From Echinicola jeungdonensis (GTDB lineage: Bacteria > Bacteroidota > Bacteroidia > Cytophagales > Cyclobacteriaceae): a stretch of DNA of 64,000 bases. The position numbers and the translations under genes are program-made. The notes beneath the pieces were generated by a model. The model did no database searches. It saw only the letters and a program-made list of their open reading frames with translations, and was not told the DNA's origin. Numbering within the stretch: position 1 is the stretch's first letter; each line of letters begins with the position of its first letter. Location: NCBI RefSeq assembly GCF_030409905.1, contig NZ_JAUFQT010000001.1:1448001-1512000 (forward strand), read 5' to 3'. Of this stretch, positions 8,499 through 18,270 are shown one piece after another.

Positions 8499-10409
8499 AT
8501 GTTGATACAACCTGGCAAATTTCTGGCTCAAATAAATTCCCCTGAGGATCTAAAAAAATTCCCCAAAGATCAATTGGTACAGGTCTGTGAAGAGTTGCGC
8601 CAGTATATCATTGACAGTGTATCCGTATATGGGGGCCATTTTGGGGCCAGCCTTGGCGTGGTGGAATTGACCGTTGCCCTCCATTATACCCTCAATACCC
8701 CCAAAGACCAATTGGTATGGGATGTGGGACATCAGGCTTACGGCCATAAGATCCTGACCGGAAGAAGGGAACAATTCCATACTAACCGATTATACAAAGG
8801 GGTATCCGGCTTTCCCAAAAGAAGTGAAAGCCCTTATGACAGTTTCGGCGTGGGGCATTCAAGCACCTCCATATCTGCGGCCCTGGGAATGGCCATGGCA
8901 TCCAAATATTCAGGTGATGCCCTTAAACAACATGTAGCCGTCATTGGTGATGGAGCCATGACTGGTGGAATGGCTTTCGAAGCAATGAACCATGCTGGCG
9001 TTTCGGACACCAACATGATCATTATCCTCAATGATAATTGCATGTCCATCGATCCCAATGTGGGTGCCTTAAAGGATTATCTGACCGACATCACCACCTC
9101 CCAGATTTACAACAAGGTAAAAGATGAGCTTTGGAGAATTTTGGGGAAATTCAGCAAATTTGGATCCAGCGCCCAAGAGGTGATCTCAAAAGTTGAAGGG
9201 GCTGTAAAATCAGCCCTGTTAAAGCAAAGTAACCTTTTTGAATCCCTTAACCTGAGGTACTTTGGCCCCGTGGATGGTCATGATGTCACCCACTTGGTGG
9301 AAGTTCTCAATGATCTAAGAAAAATACCAGGTCCGAAGATTTTACATTGTGTTACGCTCAAAGGAAAAGGATATGGCCTGGCCGAAAAGGACCAAACCAA
9401 ATGGCATGCCCCAGGGAAATTTGACAAAATTACCGGGGAAATCGCCAAAAAAGTGCACGACACCCCTCAGCCACCAAAATACCAGGATGTTTTTGGACAT
9501 ACTTTGGTAGAGCTGGCTGAGAAGGATGAAAAGATAATGGGCATTACCCCTGCTATGCCATCGGGATCTTCCATGAACATCATGATGAAAGCCATGCCTG
9601 AAAGGGCATTTGATGTAGGCATTGCTGAACAGCATGCGGTAACATTTTCTGCTGGGTTGGCCACCCAAGGCATGAAGCCTTTTTGCAATATTTACAGCAC
9701 CTTTATGCAAAGGGCCTATGACCAGGTAGTCCATGATGTATGCCTTCAAAATCTTCCCGTGGTTTTCTGTCTGGACCGGGCTGGATTTGCAGGTGCTGAT
9801 GGACCAACCCACCATGGAGCCTATGATTTGGCTTATTTCCGCTGTATCCCCAACCTGGTGGTCAGTGCCCCGATGAATGAAGAGGAGTTGCGTAATATGA
9901 TGTATTCGGCCAGCAAATATGATGGGCCCTATTCCATCCGTTATCCCAGGGGCCAGGGGGTCATGGCTGATTGGAAAACGCCTATGTGTGAAATTCCAAC
10001 CGGTCAGGGAAGGATCGTTAAAGAAGGGGAAGAAGTGGCCATCTTAACCATAGGCCATATTGGCAACTATGCAGTGGAAGCTTGTGAGATGCTGGAAAAA
10101 GAAGGATTGAATCCTGCCCATTTCGACATGCGGTTTGTCAAGCCATTGGATGAAGAATTGCTCCATGAAATTTTCCGCAAGTTCAAGAAAGTGGTGACCG
10201 TTGAGGACGGTTGTTTGTTGGGTGGATTTGGATCAGCCATTTTGGAATGGATGATGGATCACAATTATCAATCTCAAATCAAAAGGTTGGGCATCCCCGA
10301 TAGAGTGGTAGAACATGGAACCCAATTAGAACTTCATAAGGAATGTGGTTTTGACCCGCGGGGAATTGCCAAAGCTGTCAAAAAAATGGCTCATTTGAAT
10401 TTAGCCTAG
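8499..10409 (+). CDS. dxs: 1-deoxy-D-xylulose-5-phosphate synthase
   Basis: Thiamine-diphosphate enzyme that joins pyruvate and glyceraldehyde-3-phosphate, the first step of the MEP isoprenoid pathway. The 636 residues show the N-terminal HFGASLGVVELTVALHY, the substrate histidine region WDVGHQAYGHKIL, and the ThDP/Mg-binding motif GDGAMTGG (about residues 150-157) with the later DNCMSIDPN. The transketolase pyrimidine-binding domain contains DVGIAEQHAVTFSAGLA, and a C-terminal transketolase domain follows (RFVKPLDEELL). Monocistronic on the plus strand. Its cofactor is the compound whose uptake the TPP-controlled receptor at 11.6-14 kb probably serves. Confidence 0.97.
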   Translation: MLIQPGKFLAQINSPEDLKKFPKDQLVQVCEELRQYIIDSVSVYGGHFGASLGVVELTVALHYTLNTPKDQLVWDVGHQAYGHKILTGRREQFHTNRLYKGVSGFPKRSESPYDSFGVGHSSTSISAALGMAMASKYSGDALKQHVAVIGDGAMTGGMAFEAMNHAGVSDTNMIIILNDNCMSIDPNVGALKDYLTDITTSQIYNKVKDELWRILGKFSKFGSSAQEVISKVEGAVKSALLKQSNLFESLNLRYFGPVDGHDVTHLVEVLNDLRKIPGPKILHCVTLKGKGYGLAEKDQTKWHAPGKFDKITGEIAKKVHDTPQPPKYQDVFGHTLVELAEKDEKIMGITPAMPSGSSMNIMMKAMPERAFDVGIAEQHAVTFSAGLATQGMKPFCNIYSTFMQRAYDQVVHDVCLQNLPVVFCLDRAGFAGADGPTHHGAYDLAYFRCIPNLVVSAPMNEEELRNMMYSASKYDGPYSIRYPRGQGVMADWKTPMCEIPTGQGRIVKEGEEVAILTIGHIGNYAVEACEMLEKEGLNPAHFDMRFVKPLDEELLHEIFRKFKKVVTVEDGCLLGGFGSAILEWMMDHNYQSQIKRLGIPDRVVEHGTQLELHKECGFDPRGIAKAVKKMAHLNLA

Positions 10410-10736
10410 TTCTTTAAGGCCCTGGGTTTTCAAATAATTTTTTTTAGAGAATTCTGTAATCATTCCAGGTAATCCCTGGGCCCCAGGTATTAAGTACAAT
10501 GTACAAAGATTGGATTGGGGAAAGTATTTGTTATTTGGAGTATGGGGCATTTTGGAAGCCCATATTAACCTGAAAACTTAAACCACTGATTTTTTTATTA
10601 TTCGTGGTGCCAGATACTGACCGTAAAAACACAATACTCATTACTCAGGACAAAAGACTACAATTAGCTAAAAGGTGGATTTCCACAAAATATCCATTAA
10701 TTTGGTAACTATTCAACTTAAAAAAGAACACCAAAA

Positions 10737-11495
10737 ATGGATATCCATTATACCGACAAAGGACATGGGAAACCCGTTATTTTTATCCATGGATTTTGTG
10801 AAACCAAGGAAATGTGGGGAGCATTTGAAGAAGCTCTTTCCCCTTATTACCGGATAATCTGCCCCGATTTGCCAGGTTTCGGAGAAACCCGCTGGCACCA
10901 GGAAGAAATTACATTGGAAGAAACAGCCGCCATTCTCGAACATTGGATCAAGTCCCTCCAACTGGAAAAACCAAAAGTCATTGGCCATTCCCTTGGGGGG
11001 TATGTTACTTTGGCTTTGGCTGAACTGATGGATAATCAATTGGGCGGAATTGGGCTTTTTCATTCTACAGCCTATGCAGATGATGAGGAAAAAGTCGGGG
11101 TTAGGAACCGGACTTTGACCTTTGTGGAAAAACATGGAGTGCAAAAATTTGTCGAGTCTTTTGTCCCTCCACTTTTCTCAGAGCCCCACCGGGAAAATAT
11201 GAAAGACACCATCGATCAGGTAGTCCAGTGGGCCAAAACCACCACATATGAAGGTCTAGTCTCCTTTACTAAAGCCATGAGGGACAGAAAAGACCGTATG
11301 GACGTGTTAAGAGAATTTCCCGGCAAAAAGCTGATGATAGCCGGGCTAATGGATGGAGCGGTAAAAATAGAGTCCAGCAAACAGCATCAAGGTTATGTGG
11401 ATGATTATCATGAACTGCCAGAAACCGGCCATATGGGTATGTTTGAAATGGAAAAAGAAACCATTCAGATTGTTAAGGATTTTCTGGAAAAGTAA
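10737..11495 (+). CDS. alpha/beta-fold hydrolase
   Basis: A 252-residue cytoplasmic alpha/beta hydrolase without a signal peptide. Visible are the oxyanion-hole motif HGFCETKEMW (about residues 18-27), the nucleophile elbow GHSLGG (Ser near residue 86), a cap region, and a C-terminal ETGHMGMFE with the catalytic His. Resemblance is to BioH/esterase-type members, but the substrate cannot be told from sequence. The 327-base gap after dxs shows no clear gene. The gene ends at a terminator shared with the convergent TonB receptor. Confidence 0.85.
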   Translation: MDIHYTDKGHGKPVIFIHGFCETKEMWGAFEEALSPYYRIICPDLPGFGETRWHQEEITLEETAAILEHWIKSLQLEKPKVIGHSLGGYVTLALAELMDNQLGGIGLFHSTAYADDEEKVGVRNRTLTFVEKHGVQKFVESFVPPLFSEPHRENMKDTIDQVVQWAKTTTYEGLVSFTKAMRDRKDRMDVLREFPGKKLMIAGLMDGAVKIESSKQHQGYVDDYHELPETGHMGMFEMEKETIQIVKDFLEK

Positions 11496-11559
11496 ATAAT
11501 CATTTGACTTTCTTCTGGGATAAAAGGTCCACGAATTGTCACTAATAAAGTTTTATATG

Positions 11560-11602
11560 AAAAAGGCCTTCCTGGCTTTGAAACCCAAGAAGGCCTTTTT
11601 TA
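11560..11602. terminator. bidirectional intrinsic terminator
   Basis: AAAAAGGCCTT (11560-11570) pairs with AAGGCCTTTTT (11590-11600), giving a hairpin with A- and T-runs on either side, between the convergent hydrolase and TonB receptor genes. Confidence 0.85.
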
Positions 11603-11624
11603 CTTTTTGGAGCTTATTCCCTAA

Positions 11625-14018
11625 TTAAAATTTCACATTTACACCTGCCATAAAGTTAATTCCGGCCATAGGGTAGTAATAATTCTCAGTAACCAATTGC
11701 CTGCTTCCTTCTGATTCACCAGGGACATAATAGCTAAAGGTATAACCATTGGGTTCGTATTCTTGATCCAATAAGTTATTTACTTTGACATTAAATTCCA
11801 GGGCTTTGACAAACCTGGGCCTAAGAGTATAACTCAACCTTAGGTCATTAGTAATATAGGCATCCAATTTCCTGTTTTCGTTTTCTGTGTTGTCCAGGTA
11901 TTGGTCACCCACATATTTATTGAGCAAACTGATTTCCAAATTGTCCACCGGTTTAAAATCAATAGTGGCAGACCCTACTATACTTGGAGAAAAAGCAATT
12001 TCCGTATCTGTGTATGTAAAGGATTCCTGCTGAAATTCTTCAGCTGCATAATCATCCACATACTCGGTAAATTCGTCAATTTTATTTCTACTGAAGGCAA
12101 TATTACCTCCTAAGGTCCAAGCAGGGGAAAGGCGTACAGCTCCATTTAATTCCACACCAGCACGATAAGAGCTTTCCACATTTTCCCTGATATAAGCCCC
12201 TACATCATTGATCTGGCCGGTAAGGATCAGCTGGTCCTTGTATCCCATATAGTAGAAATTGGCATTATAGCTATAATTTCCTTTTTGGGCCCTAATACCA
12301 GCCTCCACATTGTTAAGTCTCTCCGGACGGGGGATTTCAGTAATGGGGTTATCCGTAAAATCACTTCTTACAGGTTCGCGATTGGCAACGGCATAAGAAG
12401 CATACCAGGTTTCACCCTCTCCGGTTTCATAACTTAGACCTACTTTGGGGTTGAAGAAATCATAACTTTCTTCTCCATCCAAAACTCTCCTGTCATCATT
12501 GATCCCTTCAAAGGTGTAATCAATCTGACGGAATTGAAGGTCACCAAACAGATAAAGTCTTTCCTTAACTTCATAAGTTGCTTTCAGATAAATATTGCGG
12601 TCATCTTTTACTGCATTATTATCATAATACCTGTCTCGGATATCGGTATCTCCGGCAATCCTGGCCCAGATAATTTCACCATAATGATCCCCGTCGTAGC
12701 GGTTGGCACCACCGCCAAGGATCAAATCCCAAAGCCCATCATCTGAAACATAGTTAAAGGAAAAGACACCTCCATAGAAGTCATTATCAAGCCATCTTCT
12801 CCTGATAATATCCGTGCTCTCGATGGTCTCTCCACCAATCACAACCGGGTCAAGCCCATAACTGGAAAAGTCATCATCCTCACGGTATTGCTCATAATAG
12901 CCCCTTCCATAGGTATAGTGCAGGGCTGCATTGGCTTTCCAATTATCTCCATATTTCCCGGTATAAATGAATTGATAATGATCCTGCTGGTAATTATCAG
13001 TTTCATTTTCATAGGTATAATAATTGTCTGTCCTGTCATTTTCCAGTTTGGATTCAGGAAGTCCCCACCAGGATTGATAGGTTTGCTCGTTTCCGGAAAA
13101 TACATTGACTTTAAAAACATGGTCATCGCCATAATAACCACCTGACAAATAATAACTTTTCAGGTCAGAAAAAGCCCTATCGACATAGCCATCAGAGGTG
13201 ATTTTTGACAGGCGGGCATCCACCGTCCACCTGTTGTTGAGGAGGCCAGTTCCTGCTTGGACGGTATGCTTCCAGGAATTGAAGGAGCCAAAGGAATTGG
13301 CTACCTCTCCATAAGCTTCTTCTTTTTTTGTATCTGTCTGAATGTTCATGCTGGCCCCAAAAGTGGCGGCTCCATTGGTGGAAGTCCCCACCCCCCTTTG
13401 GATCTGAATATTGTCAACAGAACTGGCAAAATCCGGCATATTTACCCAGAAAACACCATGGGATTCCGCATCATTGAGGGGAATTCCATTTACCGTTACA
13501 TTGATTCGGGTCTGGTCAGATCCCCGGATACGAAGGCCGGTATAACCAATTCCTGCTCCTGCATCAGAGTGGGTGACTACTGAAGGTGTATATTTTAAAA
13601 GGATGGGCAAATCCTGCCCCAAGTTATTTTTATCCAACTCTTCATTAGTTATGACCTGAAAGGTGGTGGGAGTCGTTTCTGAAGCCCTGGTAGCAGAAAC
13701 AATAAACTCCTCTGTCAATAGTGTGCTGGGTGCCAAATGGATTTCCACATCTTCAATCGGAACCTCTATTTCCGTCCTAATGGTTTGATAACCGATATAA
13801 GACACTTTTAATTGATAAGTTCCACTTGGCACATTCCGGATGTGAAAATCCCCCTGCAGATCAGAAGTACTTCCCCTTCCGGTGCCTTCCAGGATGACAT
13901 TGGCTCCTATCAACTCTTCTCCAGTTTCCGCATCAATGATGCTTCCACTCACGTTGTTTTGGGCAAATGCGCCAATGGCCACCAATGAAAATATGGCGGT
14001 CAATAATAAGCTTTTCAT
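11625..14018 (-). CDS. TonB-dependent receptor, probable thiamine/thiamine-derivative importer
   Basis: Outer-membrane active transporter of 797 residues. The start is placed at 14018 because it begins a clean signal peptide (MKSLLLTAIFSLVAIGAFAQ). An in-frame ATG-type start at 14177 would put the riboswitch inside the coding region. Order: signal, CarboxypepD_reg-like beta domain (about 22-105), plug domain with RIRGSDQTRINVTVNGIPL, then a 22-strand barrel that ends in an aromatic strand (MAGVNVKF). A TPP riboswitch lies directly upstream, so expression should fall when thiamine diphosphate is plentiful. The same arrangement is known for thiamine receptors in Bacteroides. No inner-membrane thiamine transporter is adjacent. 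Confidence 0.9.
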   Translation of the reverse strand: MKSLLLTAIFSLVAIGAFAQNNVSGSIIDAETGEELIGANVILEGTGRGSTSDLQGDFHIRNVPSGTYQLKVSYIGYQTIRTEIEVPIEDVEIHLAPSTLLTEEFIVSATRASETTPTTFQVITNEELDKNNLGQDLPILLKYTPSVVTHSDAGAGIGYTGLRIRGSDQTRINVTVNGIPLNDAESHGVFWVNMPDFASSVDNIQIQRGVGTSTNGAATFGASMNIQTDTKKEEAYGEVANSFGSFNSWKHTVQAGTGLLNNRWTVDARLSKITSDGYVDRAFSDLKSYYLSGGYYGDDHVFKVNVFSGNEQTYQSWWGLPESKLENDRTDNYYTYENETDNYQQDHYQFIYTGKYGDNWKANAALHYTYGRGYYEQYREDDDFSSYGLDPVVIGGETIESTDIIRRRWLDNDFYGGVFSFNYVSDDGLWDLILGGGANRYDGDHYGEIIWARIAGDTDIRDRYYDNNAVKDDRNIYLKATYEVKERLYLFGDLQFRQIDYTFEGINDDRRVLDGEESYDFFNPKVGLSYETGEGETWYASYAVANREPVRSDFTDNPITEIPRPERLNNVEAGIRAQKGNYSYNANFYYMGYKDQLILTGQINDVGAYIRENVESSYRAGVELNGAVRLSPAWTLGGNIAFSRNKIDEFTEYVDDYAAEEFQQESFTYTDTEIAFSPSIVGSATIDFKPVDNLEISLLNKYVGDQYLDNTENENRKLDAYITNDLRLSYTLRPRFVKALEFNVKVNNLLDQEYEPNGYTFSYYVPGESEGSRQLVTENYYYPMAGINFMAGVNVKF

Positions 14019-14107
14019 AATAACAATGATTTTTTTGGTTAAACAAGAAGAAATCAAAAGGGGCGATTCCTCCATTATTTGTTTACCCTTTTTCCATAGA
14101 AAATGGA

Positions 14108-14184
14108 ATTTTCCCTTCGCCGGCACTACCCGGATCAGGTGATATGGGTATGATCTCAGCCCGTGGTATTCAGGCACCCCTTGT
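14108..14184 (-). ncRNA. TPP (THI-element) riboswitch
   Basis: On the minus strand the leader begins with GGGGTGCC and contains the J3/2 motif CTGAGATC, then ACCC, then ACCTGATCCGGGTA and a closing GCGAAGGGAA, which are the conserved parts of the TPP aptamer. It ends about 90 bases before the TonB receptor ATG. Immediately downstream an extra hairpin, TTCCAT/ATGGAA (14092-14108), follows without a T-run, so control could be at translation or by a pause rather than by a simple terminator. Confidence 0.93.
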
Positions 14185-14202
14185 AATCGATCGTTTCTAA
14201 TG

Positions 14203-14210
14203 CAAAGTTA
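14203..14210 (-). promoter_or_regulatory. -7 element of the TPP-riboswitch transcript
   Basis: On the minus strand TAACTTTG fits TAnnTTTG and would start RNA at about 14196, just ahead of the aptamer. No well-spaced TTG is seen: the nearest is about 26 bases away. The remaining bases to 14513 show nothing recognisable. Confidence 0.45.
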
Positions 14211-14513
14211 GAAGGAATAATTTAGAATGTAAAAAGCAATTTTAACAGCTTAACCCTCCATTAATGTGATGGACACATATGATCTTCAATTTTTTTAATT
14301 CATAGAAGGAATTTCTGAGTTATTCGGGAATTAAGTTATTGAGTATCGCTTCTCATCAAGCTATTCAAGAATTTTAAAGCCTCGAAGAGCTCTCCTTCTC
14401 CTCCTCAAGAGTCCGGATTTTCCAATAACTAAATAACCCATTAACCAATTTCTACAAATACCTTCCCCGTAAATTCAATAAGCTAGAAACCAAATCCTAA
14501 AAAAGTTAAAATT

Positions 14514-15509
14514 CTAGTTACTATTGTCTTCAGCAAATACCTTTTTCAAAAAGCCATCCATATATCCAACTGTCGTATCCACCCAGGGCTCAAAAAGCCA
14601 AAAAGGATGCATTTTTACATCAAATTCATATACCTCATGGTAAATGCCATAATCTTCCAGCATTTCCACCATTTCTGCCTGACCTGCATGAAAACGGGGA
14701 AAACCGCTGTTAACAAATAAGGTAGGCACAGAATTTTCATCCACCCAATACCCTGGAGATGCTTCTTTCCAGATTGCTGGCACTTGAGTAAAGGTTCCGC
14801 CCAACCAAAATGCATCCGGGGAATCAGGACTTCTTGGGCTTTTCAAAGACAATGGAGCCAAAAAGTTAATTGCGCCATCAATATCCATAATGGCTTGCAC
14901 TTCACTTGAATATTCCTCCCAGCCCTGCTTGCCTTCCATTTTATCCACATTATTGGTCAACCCTACTAAAGATGCCAATTGGCCTCCAGCAGAACAACCA
15001 GAAATTGCTATTCTGTCCGGATTAATTCCATACTGGTCAGCATGAGCTCTGGTCCAGCGAATTGCAGACTTGATATTATGGACAGCAGCTGGATATTTGG
15101 CTTCCAGGGAAAGTTGGTATTCCACACAAATGGTAACAAAGCCTTTTTTGGCCAACTTTTTGGCCATGGGTACCTGCAGGGATTTGTCCCCCGACCTCCA
15201 TCCTCCACCATGGATTAGGAGAATAACTGGAAGATTTTGGGAGGACTCCGGGTAAAAAATATCTAAATGAAGCGGCCTATCTCCATAAGGGGTATCTTTT
15301 AGAACAGTATAAACCACATCCCTATCTTCTCGTACTCCTTCAGGAAGTTCATCCTTCGCCAGTTTTGCCTGTGGAAAATCTCCTTTTATTTTCTCCCAAA
15401 CTGCCTGGGCATTATAGGAGGTATCTCTGGGAATGGTCTTTTGTTGGGACCAGCCATTGGTGCAGCAAAGGGAGATAAAAAGGGCAGTTAAAAGTAAGTT
15501 CAGTTTCAT
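14514..15509 (-). CDS. secreted alpha/beta hydrolase, carbohydrate-esterase-like
   Basis: A 331-residue exported esterase (signal MKLNLLLTALFISLCCTNGWSQ) of the BD-FAE/lipase-like alpha/beta hydrolase group. Oxyanion motif HGGGWRSGDKS, nucleophile GCSAGGQLA (Ser near residue 170), and a C-terminal FDVKMHPFW segment with the probable catalytic His. Such proteins in polysaccharide loci remove acetyl or feruloyl groups from xylan or pectin; the exact ester is not visible. It follows the other esterase gene with 16 bases between and forms the end of the SusCD transcription array, after an internal terminator. Confidence 0.85.
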   Translation of the reverse strand: MKLNLLLTALFISLCCTNGWSQQKTIPRDTSYNAQAVWEKIKGDFPQAKLAKDELPEGVREDRDVVYTVLKDTPYGDRPLHLDIFYPESSQNLPVILLIHGGGWRSGDKSLQVPMAKKLAKKGFVTICVEYQLSLEAKYPAAVHNIKSAIRWTRAHADQYGINPDRIAISGCSAGGQLASLVGLTNNVDKMEGKQGWEEYSSEVQAIMDIDGAINFLAPLSLKSPRSPDSPDAFWLGGTFTQVPAIWKEASPGYWVDENSVPTLFVNSGFPRFHAGQAEMVEMLEDYGIYHEVYEFDVKMHPFWLFEPWVDTTVGYMDGFLKKVFAEDNSN

Positions 15510-15525
15510 TAGGGGTAAAATCCAT

Positions 15526-16449
15526 TTAGTGAAATAAATTCATTTCATCCATCCAAGTCTCACAGATGGCTGTCCATTGGTTGGCAGATCCGGGATTATT
15601 TCTAAGGGCAATGCTATGACCACCTTGTGGAAATATATGAAGACTGGCATTGACACCTTTTTCTTTTAGGGCAATATAATATAGGATACTATTCATGGAG
15701 CTTACAACGGGATCATTATCAGCATGAACAATAAAAGCTGGTGGTGTATTTTCTTTTACCTGTTTTTCACTGGAAAACTTACTGACCAATTCCTCACTAG
15801 GGTTTTCGCCCAATAAGGCCTCCCGGCTGCCCTCATGGAAATGTTCTATCATACTTACCACAGGTGAAACCAATATTTGGAAATTGGGCAAAAACCCCTG
15901 AGCATCCAAAGAATCGCCAATTCCAGCATAATCATTTTCCAGGGTACTTAAGGTTGTCGCCACATTTCCCCCAGCAGAACTTCCATAAACCCCAACTTTT
16001 TGAGGGTCAATTCCCCAATCCTTTGCCCTAGCCCTAATAATTTTCATGGCCCTTTGCGCATCCTGAAGGGAACCATAGGCAGGCTTGATCAAATCCGGGG
16101 AGGTGGGCAGTCTATGTATCAGCACAAATGCATTTACTCCTATGGTATTGAACCATTTGGCAATTTGTAAACCAGCGATGTTATAGGTTAACTTTTGGTA
16201 ACCTCCCGGAGGGCAAATCAAAACTGCACTTCCCGTATTTTCTTCATTTGAAGTGAAAAAAGCATATAGCCCAGGTTGGTCCACCTGGGTTATCCTCTCC
16301 CTTTCCTCAACCCGTTTCAATTTCAAACCCTTGGAGTTAGGCATTTTGCCTTTTGGCCAAATTGGGATATAATCCTGGGAATAAGACGGACCAGCTATCA
16401 AAAAAAGTAAAAAATAAAACGGTAAGGCTTTCAAATTTTTTAGATCCAT
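15526..16449 (-). CDS. secreted alpha/beta hydrolase (acetylxylan-esterase-like)
   Basis: Esterase of about 307 residues when started at 16449, where a proper signal peptide begins (MDLKNLKALPFYFLLFLIAG). The frame is open further, to 16524, but that extension covers the terminator hairpin. Motifs: CPPGGYQKL oxyanion region, nucleophile YGSSAGGNVA, acid loop VHADNDPVV, and catalytic His in QGGHSIAL. The type fits acetyl esterases that work on oligosaccharides taken up by PULs. Located directly after SusD and a terminator, followed by a second esterase; together they point to an acetylated or otherwise esterified glycan. Confidence 0.82.
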   Translation of the reverse strand: MDLKNLKALPFYFLLFLIAGPSYSQDYIPIWPKGKMPNSKGLKLKRVEERERITQVDQPGLYAFFTSNEENTGSAVLICPPGGYQKLTYNIAGLQIAKWFNTIGVNAFVLIHRLPTSPDLIKPAYGSLQDAQRAMKIIRARAKDWGIDPQKVGVYGSSAGGNVATTLSTLENDYAGIGDSLDAQGFLPNFQILVSPVVSMIEHFHEGSREALLGENPSEELVSKFSSEKQVKENTPPAFIVHADNDPVVSSMNSILYYIALKEKGVNASLHIFPQGGHSIALRNNPGSANQWTAICETWMDEMNLFH

Positions 16450-16489
16450 AATTGAACTTAAAGTTAGGTTAAAATTATAAGTCCAAAAT

Positions 16490-16522
16490 TTAAAAAGAAA
16501 GAGCTGCAGAAACAGCTCTTTC
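16490..16522 (-). terminator. intrinsic terminator after SusD (PUL 1)
   Basis: GAAAGAGCTG (16497-16506) pairs with CAGCTCTTTC (16513-16522). On the minus strand it is followed by a T-rich run. It separates the susCD message from the two esterase genes or lowers their expression. Confidence 0.75.
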
Positions 16523-16570
16523 AAAAATTAAACTAAAGGAATTAGTGGTTTATAGGTTTAATTTAAATGA

Positions 16571-18241
16571 TTAATTATAGTGATCGTTTTGCTGGAATTC
16601 TTCTTTATTTTGGACCACATCCAATTCTACCTGAGGAATTGGCCTAACCAAATGATAAGGTTCAACATTGGCTGCAGCAGCTACATTGTACTTATCCAAT
16701 CGCTCAATTAACTTTCCGGTCCTCTTCAGGTCAAACCACCTGAGCTGTTCACCCACAAACTCCCGGGCTCTTTCGTCCAAAATAAAGTCAATATTCACCT
16801 GATCAGCTGTAATTCGCATAGCTGCTTCTTCACCTGGGTAAGCGGCACGCTCACGGACCACATTGATATAATCTGCGCCAGCCTGATTATTTCCCAGCTT
16901 CATGCTAGCTTCCGCTGCAATCATGTACATTTCGGCTAGTCTGAAAACGATAGCATCCCGCTTACTTTCTATCACCCCTTCTGCTGAACGGGTATCATCA
17001 TTAAATTTTTTCATGTGGTAGTACATGGTCTTGTCACCACCCAAGGTTCCATCCGCATTGTAGATATCATTCAAATCCAGGATTTCATAGGACTTGGAAG
17101 CTTTATACTCAGGGTCCAAAACTTTATTGGCCACATACAAGACAGTATCTCCCAACTGCATTCCTTCCGGAAGGTTGCCTTCATCATTTGCCAGCCAAGT
17201 ATCCCTGAATGTACCTTCATATCTGGCGTCAATTTCATCGTTATAAAGTTCAATCAGATATCTTGAAGGGGCAAGTTGATTAAGAGGACGGTCATATTCC
17301 AAAGAAAACCTAAGCCCAGGCCTTGCATTATAATAATATGGGGTAAAGTAAAGGTGTCCATGATGCCCCCCTTCCCATAACCACATATATCCAAGTGCAT
17401 CACCTCTGGGAACATCATTTAGGTTATTATCTGCCGCATAATTTACAAACCAGATAGCCTCAGGATTTAAATTGGCATCGGAGTTTTCCATGTTCCACAT
17501 GGTGGTGTAATCTTCATTTAACTCAAAGTCGTAATCATTGATTAACTTTTCGGCCATATTCAAAGCCTCCTGGTTCATACCTCTTGTCAAATAAATCCTT
17601 GCCAGAAATGCCTCCACAGCTGGTTGAATCACCCTTCCACCCCCTGGGGTCACCTGGCCTTCCAAGTTGGTCAATGCAACTTCAAGGTCACTGAAAATCA
17701 AGTCATACACATCATTTACAGGTGCACGGGTAGCTTCCAATTCTGGGGAAGAGGTTTCCTGAGTCCTAATGGGAACTGGCCCAAAAGTCTCTACAAGATG
17801 ATAGTAATAAAATGCTCTAAGGAAATGAACCTCACCCAATCGAAGCGTTTTGGTTGACTCACTTAATGGGGAACCAGGAATCCTTTCAATGGCAGCATTA
17901 CAAGAATTGATACCCTTATAAGTTGCGCTCCAAATGTGTTCAATTGGTTTTTCAGATCCTTGCAAATTGGAGTTGTAAGTATGAAATCCAATGTATCCGG
18001 TACCCCAACCTGCCATTAAAAATTGGTCAGTGCCGGCTTCGGACAGCAAATAACCGGAAAACTTTCCGTACCATTTACGAGTAACCGTATAGCTGGCATT
18101 AACGAGACTTTCAATCCCTTCCTCCGTGCTATAAAGTGCATCTGCTGTTGTGGTACTGATAGACTCTTCTTCCAGAAAACTTTCGCAAGAAACGGATAGA
18201 AGAACTGTTATTGATAATATGAATAATTTTAAAGTTTTCAT
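16571..18241 (-). CDS. SusD/RagB-family glycan-binding lipoprotein (PUL 1)
   Basis: Surface lipoprotein that forms the lid of the SusC pore and captures oligosaccharide. The start at 18241 is preferred over 18265 because it opens the lipoprotein signal MKTLKLFILSITVLLSVSC. The body has the SusD N-terminal TPR-like region (HFLRAFYYYHLVETFGPVPI at about residues 125-145) and the C-terminal RagB fold (DFILDERAREFVGEQLRWFDLKRTG). About 556 residues. It lies directly after its SusC partner. Ligand unknown; the neighbours (esterases, pectinesterase, GH3) suggest a pectin- or xylan-like glycan. Confidence 0.95.
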   Translation of the reverse strand: MKTLKLFILSITVLLSVSCESFLEEESISTTTADALYSTEEGIESLVNASYTVTRKWYGKFSGYLLSEAGTDQFLMAGWGTGYIGFHTYNSNLQGSEKPIEHIWSATYKGINSCNAAIERIPGSPLSESTKTLRLGEVHFLRAFYYYHLVETFGPVPIRTQETSSPELEATRAPVNDVYDLIFSDLEVALTNLEGQVTPGGGRVIQPAVEAFLARIYLTRGMNQEALNMAEKLINDYDFELNEDYTTMWNMENSDANLNPEAIWFVNYAADNNLNDVPRGDALGYMWLWEGGHHGHLYFTPYYYNARPGLRFSLEYDRPLNQLAPSRYLIELYNDEIDARYEGTFRDTWLANDEGNLPEGMQLGDTVLYVANKVLDPEYKASKSYEILDLNDIYNADGTLGGDKTMYYHMKKFNDDTRSAEGVIESKRDAIVFRLAEMYMIAAEASMKLGNNQAGADYINVVRERAAYPGEEAAMRITADQVNIDFILDERAREFVGEQLRWFDLKRTGKLIERLDKYNVAAAANVEPYHLVRPIPQVELDVVQNKEEFQQNDHYN

Positions 18242-18270
18242 GCCTATACATTTTTGGTTTGACATTCCTG

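Noticed and set aside
11901..13583. Plus-strand ORFs opposite the TonB receptor
   Set aside because: They are antisense shadows of a complete, well-conserved gene, with no domain or promoter of their own.
14019..14177. N-terminal extension of the TonB receptor up to 14177
   Set aside because: This stretch encodes the end of the TPP riboswitch and precedes a proper signal peptide at 14018.
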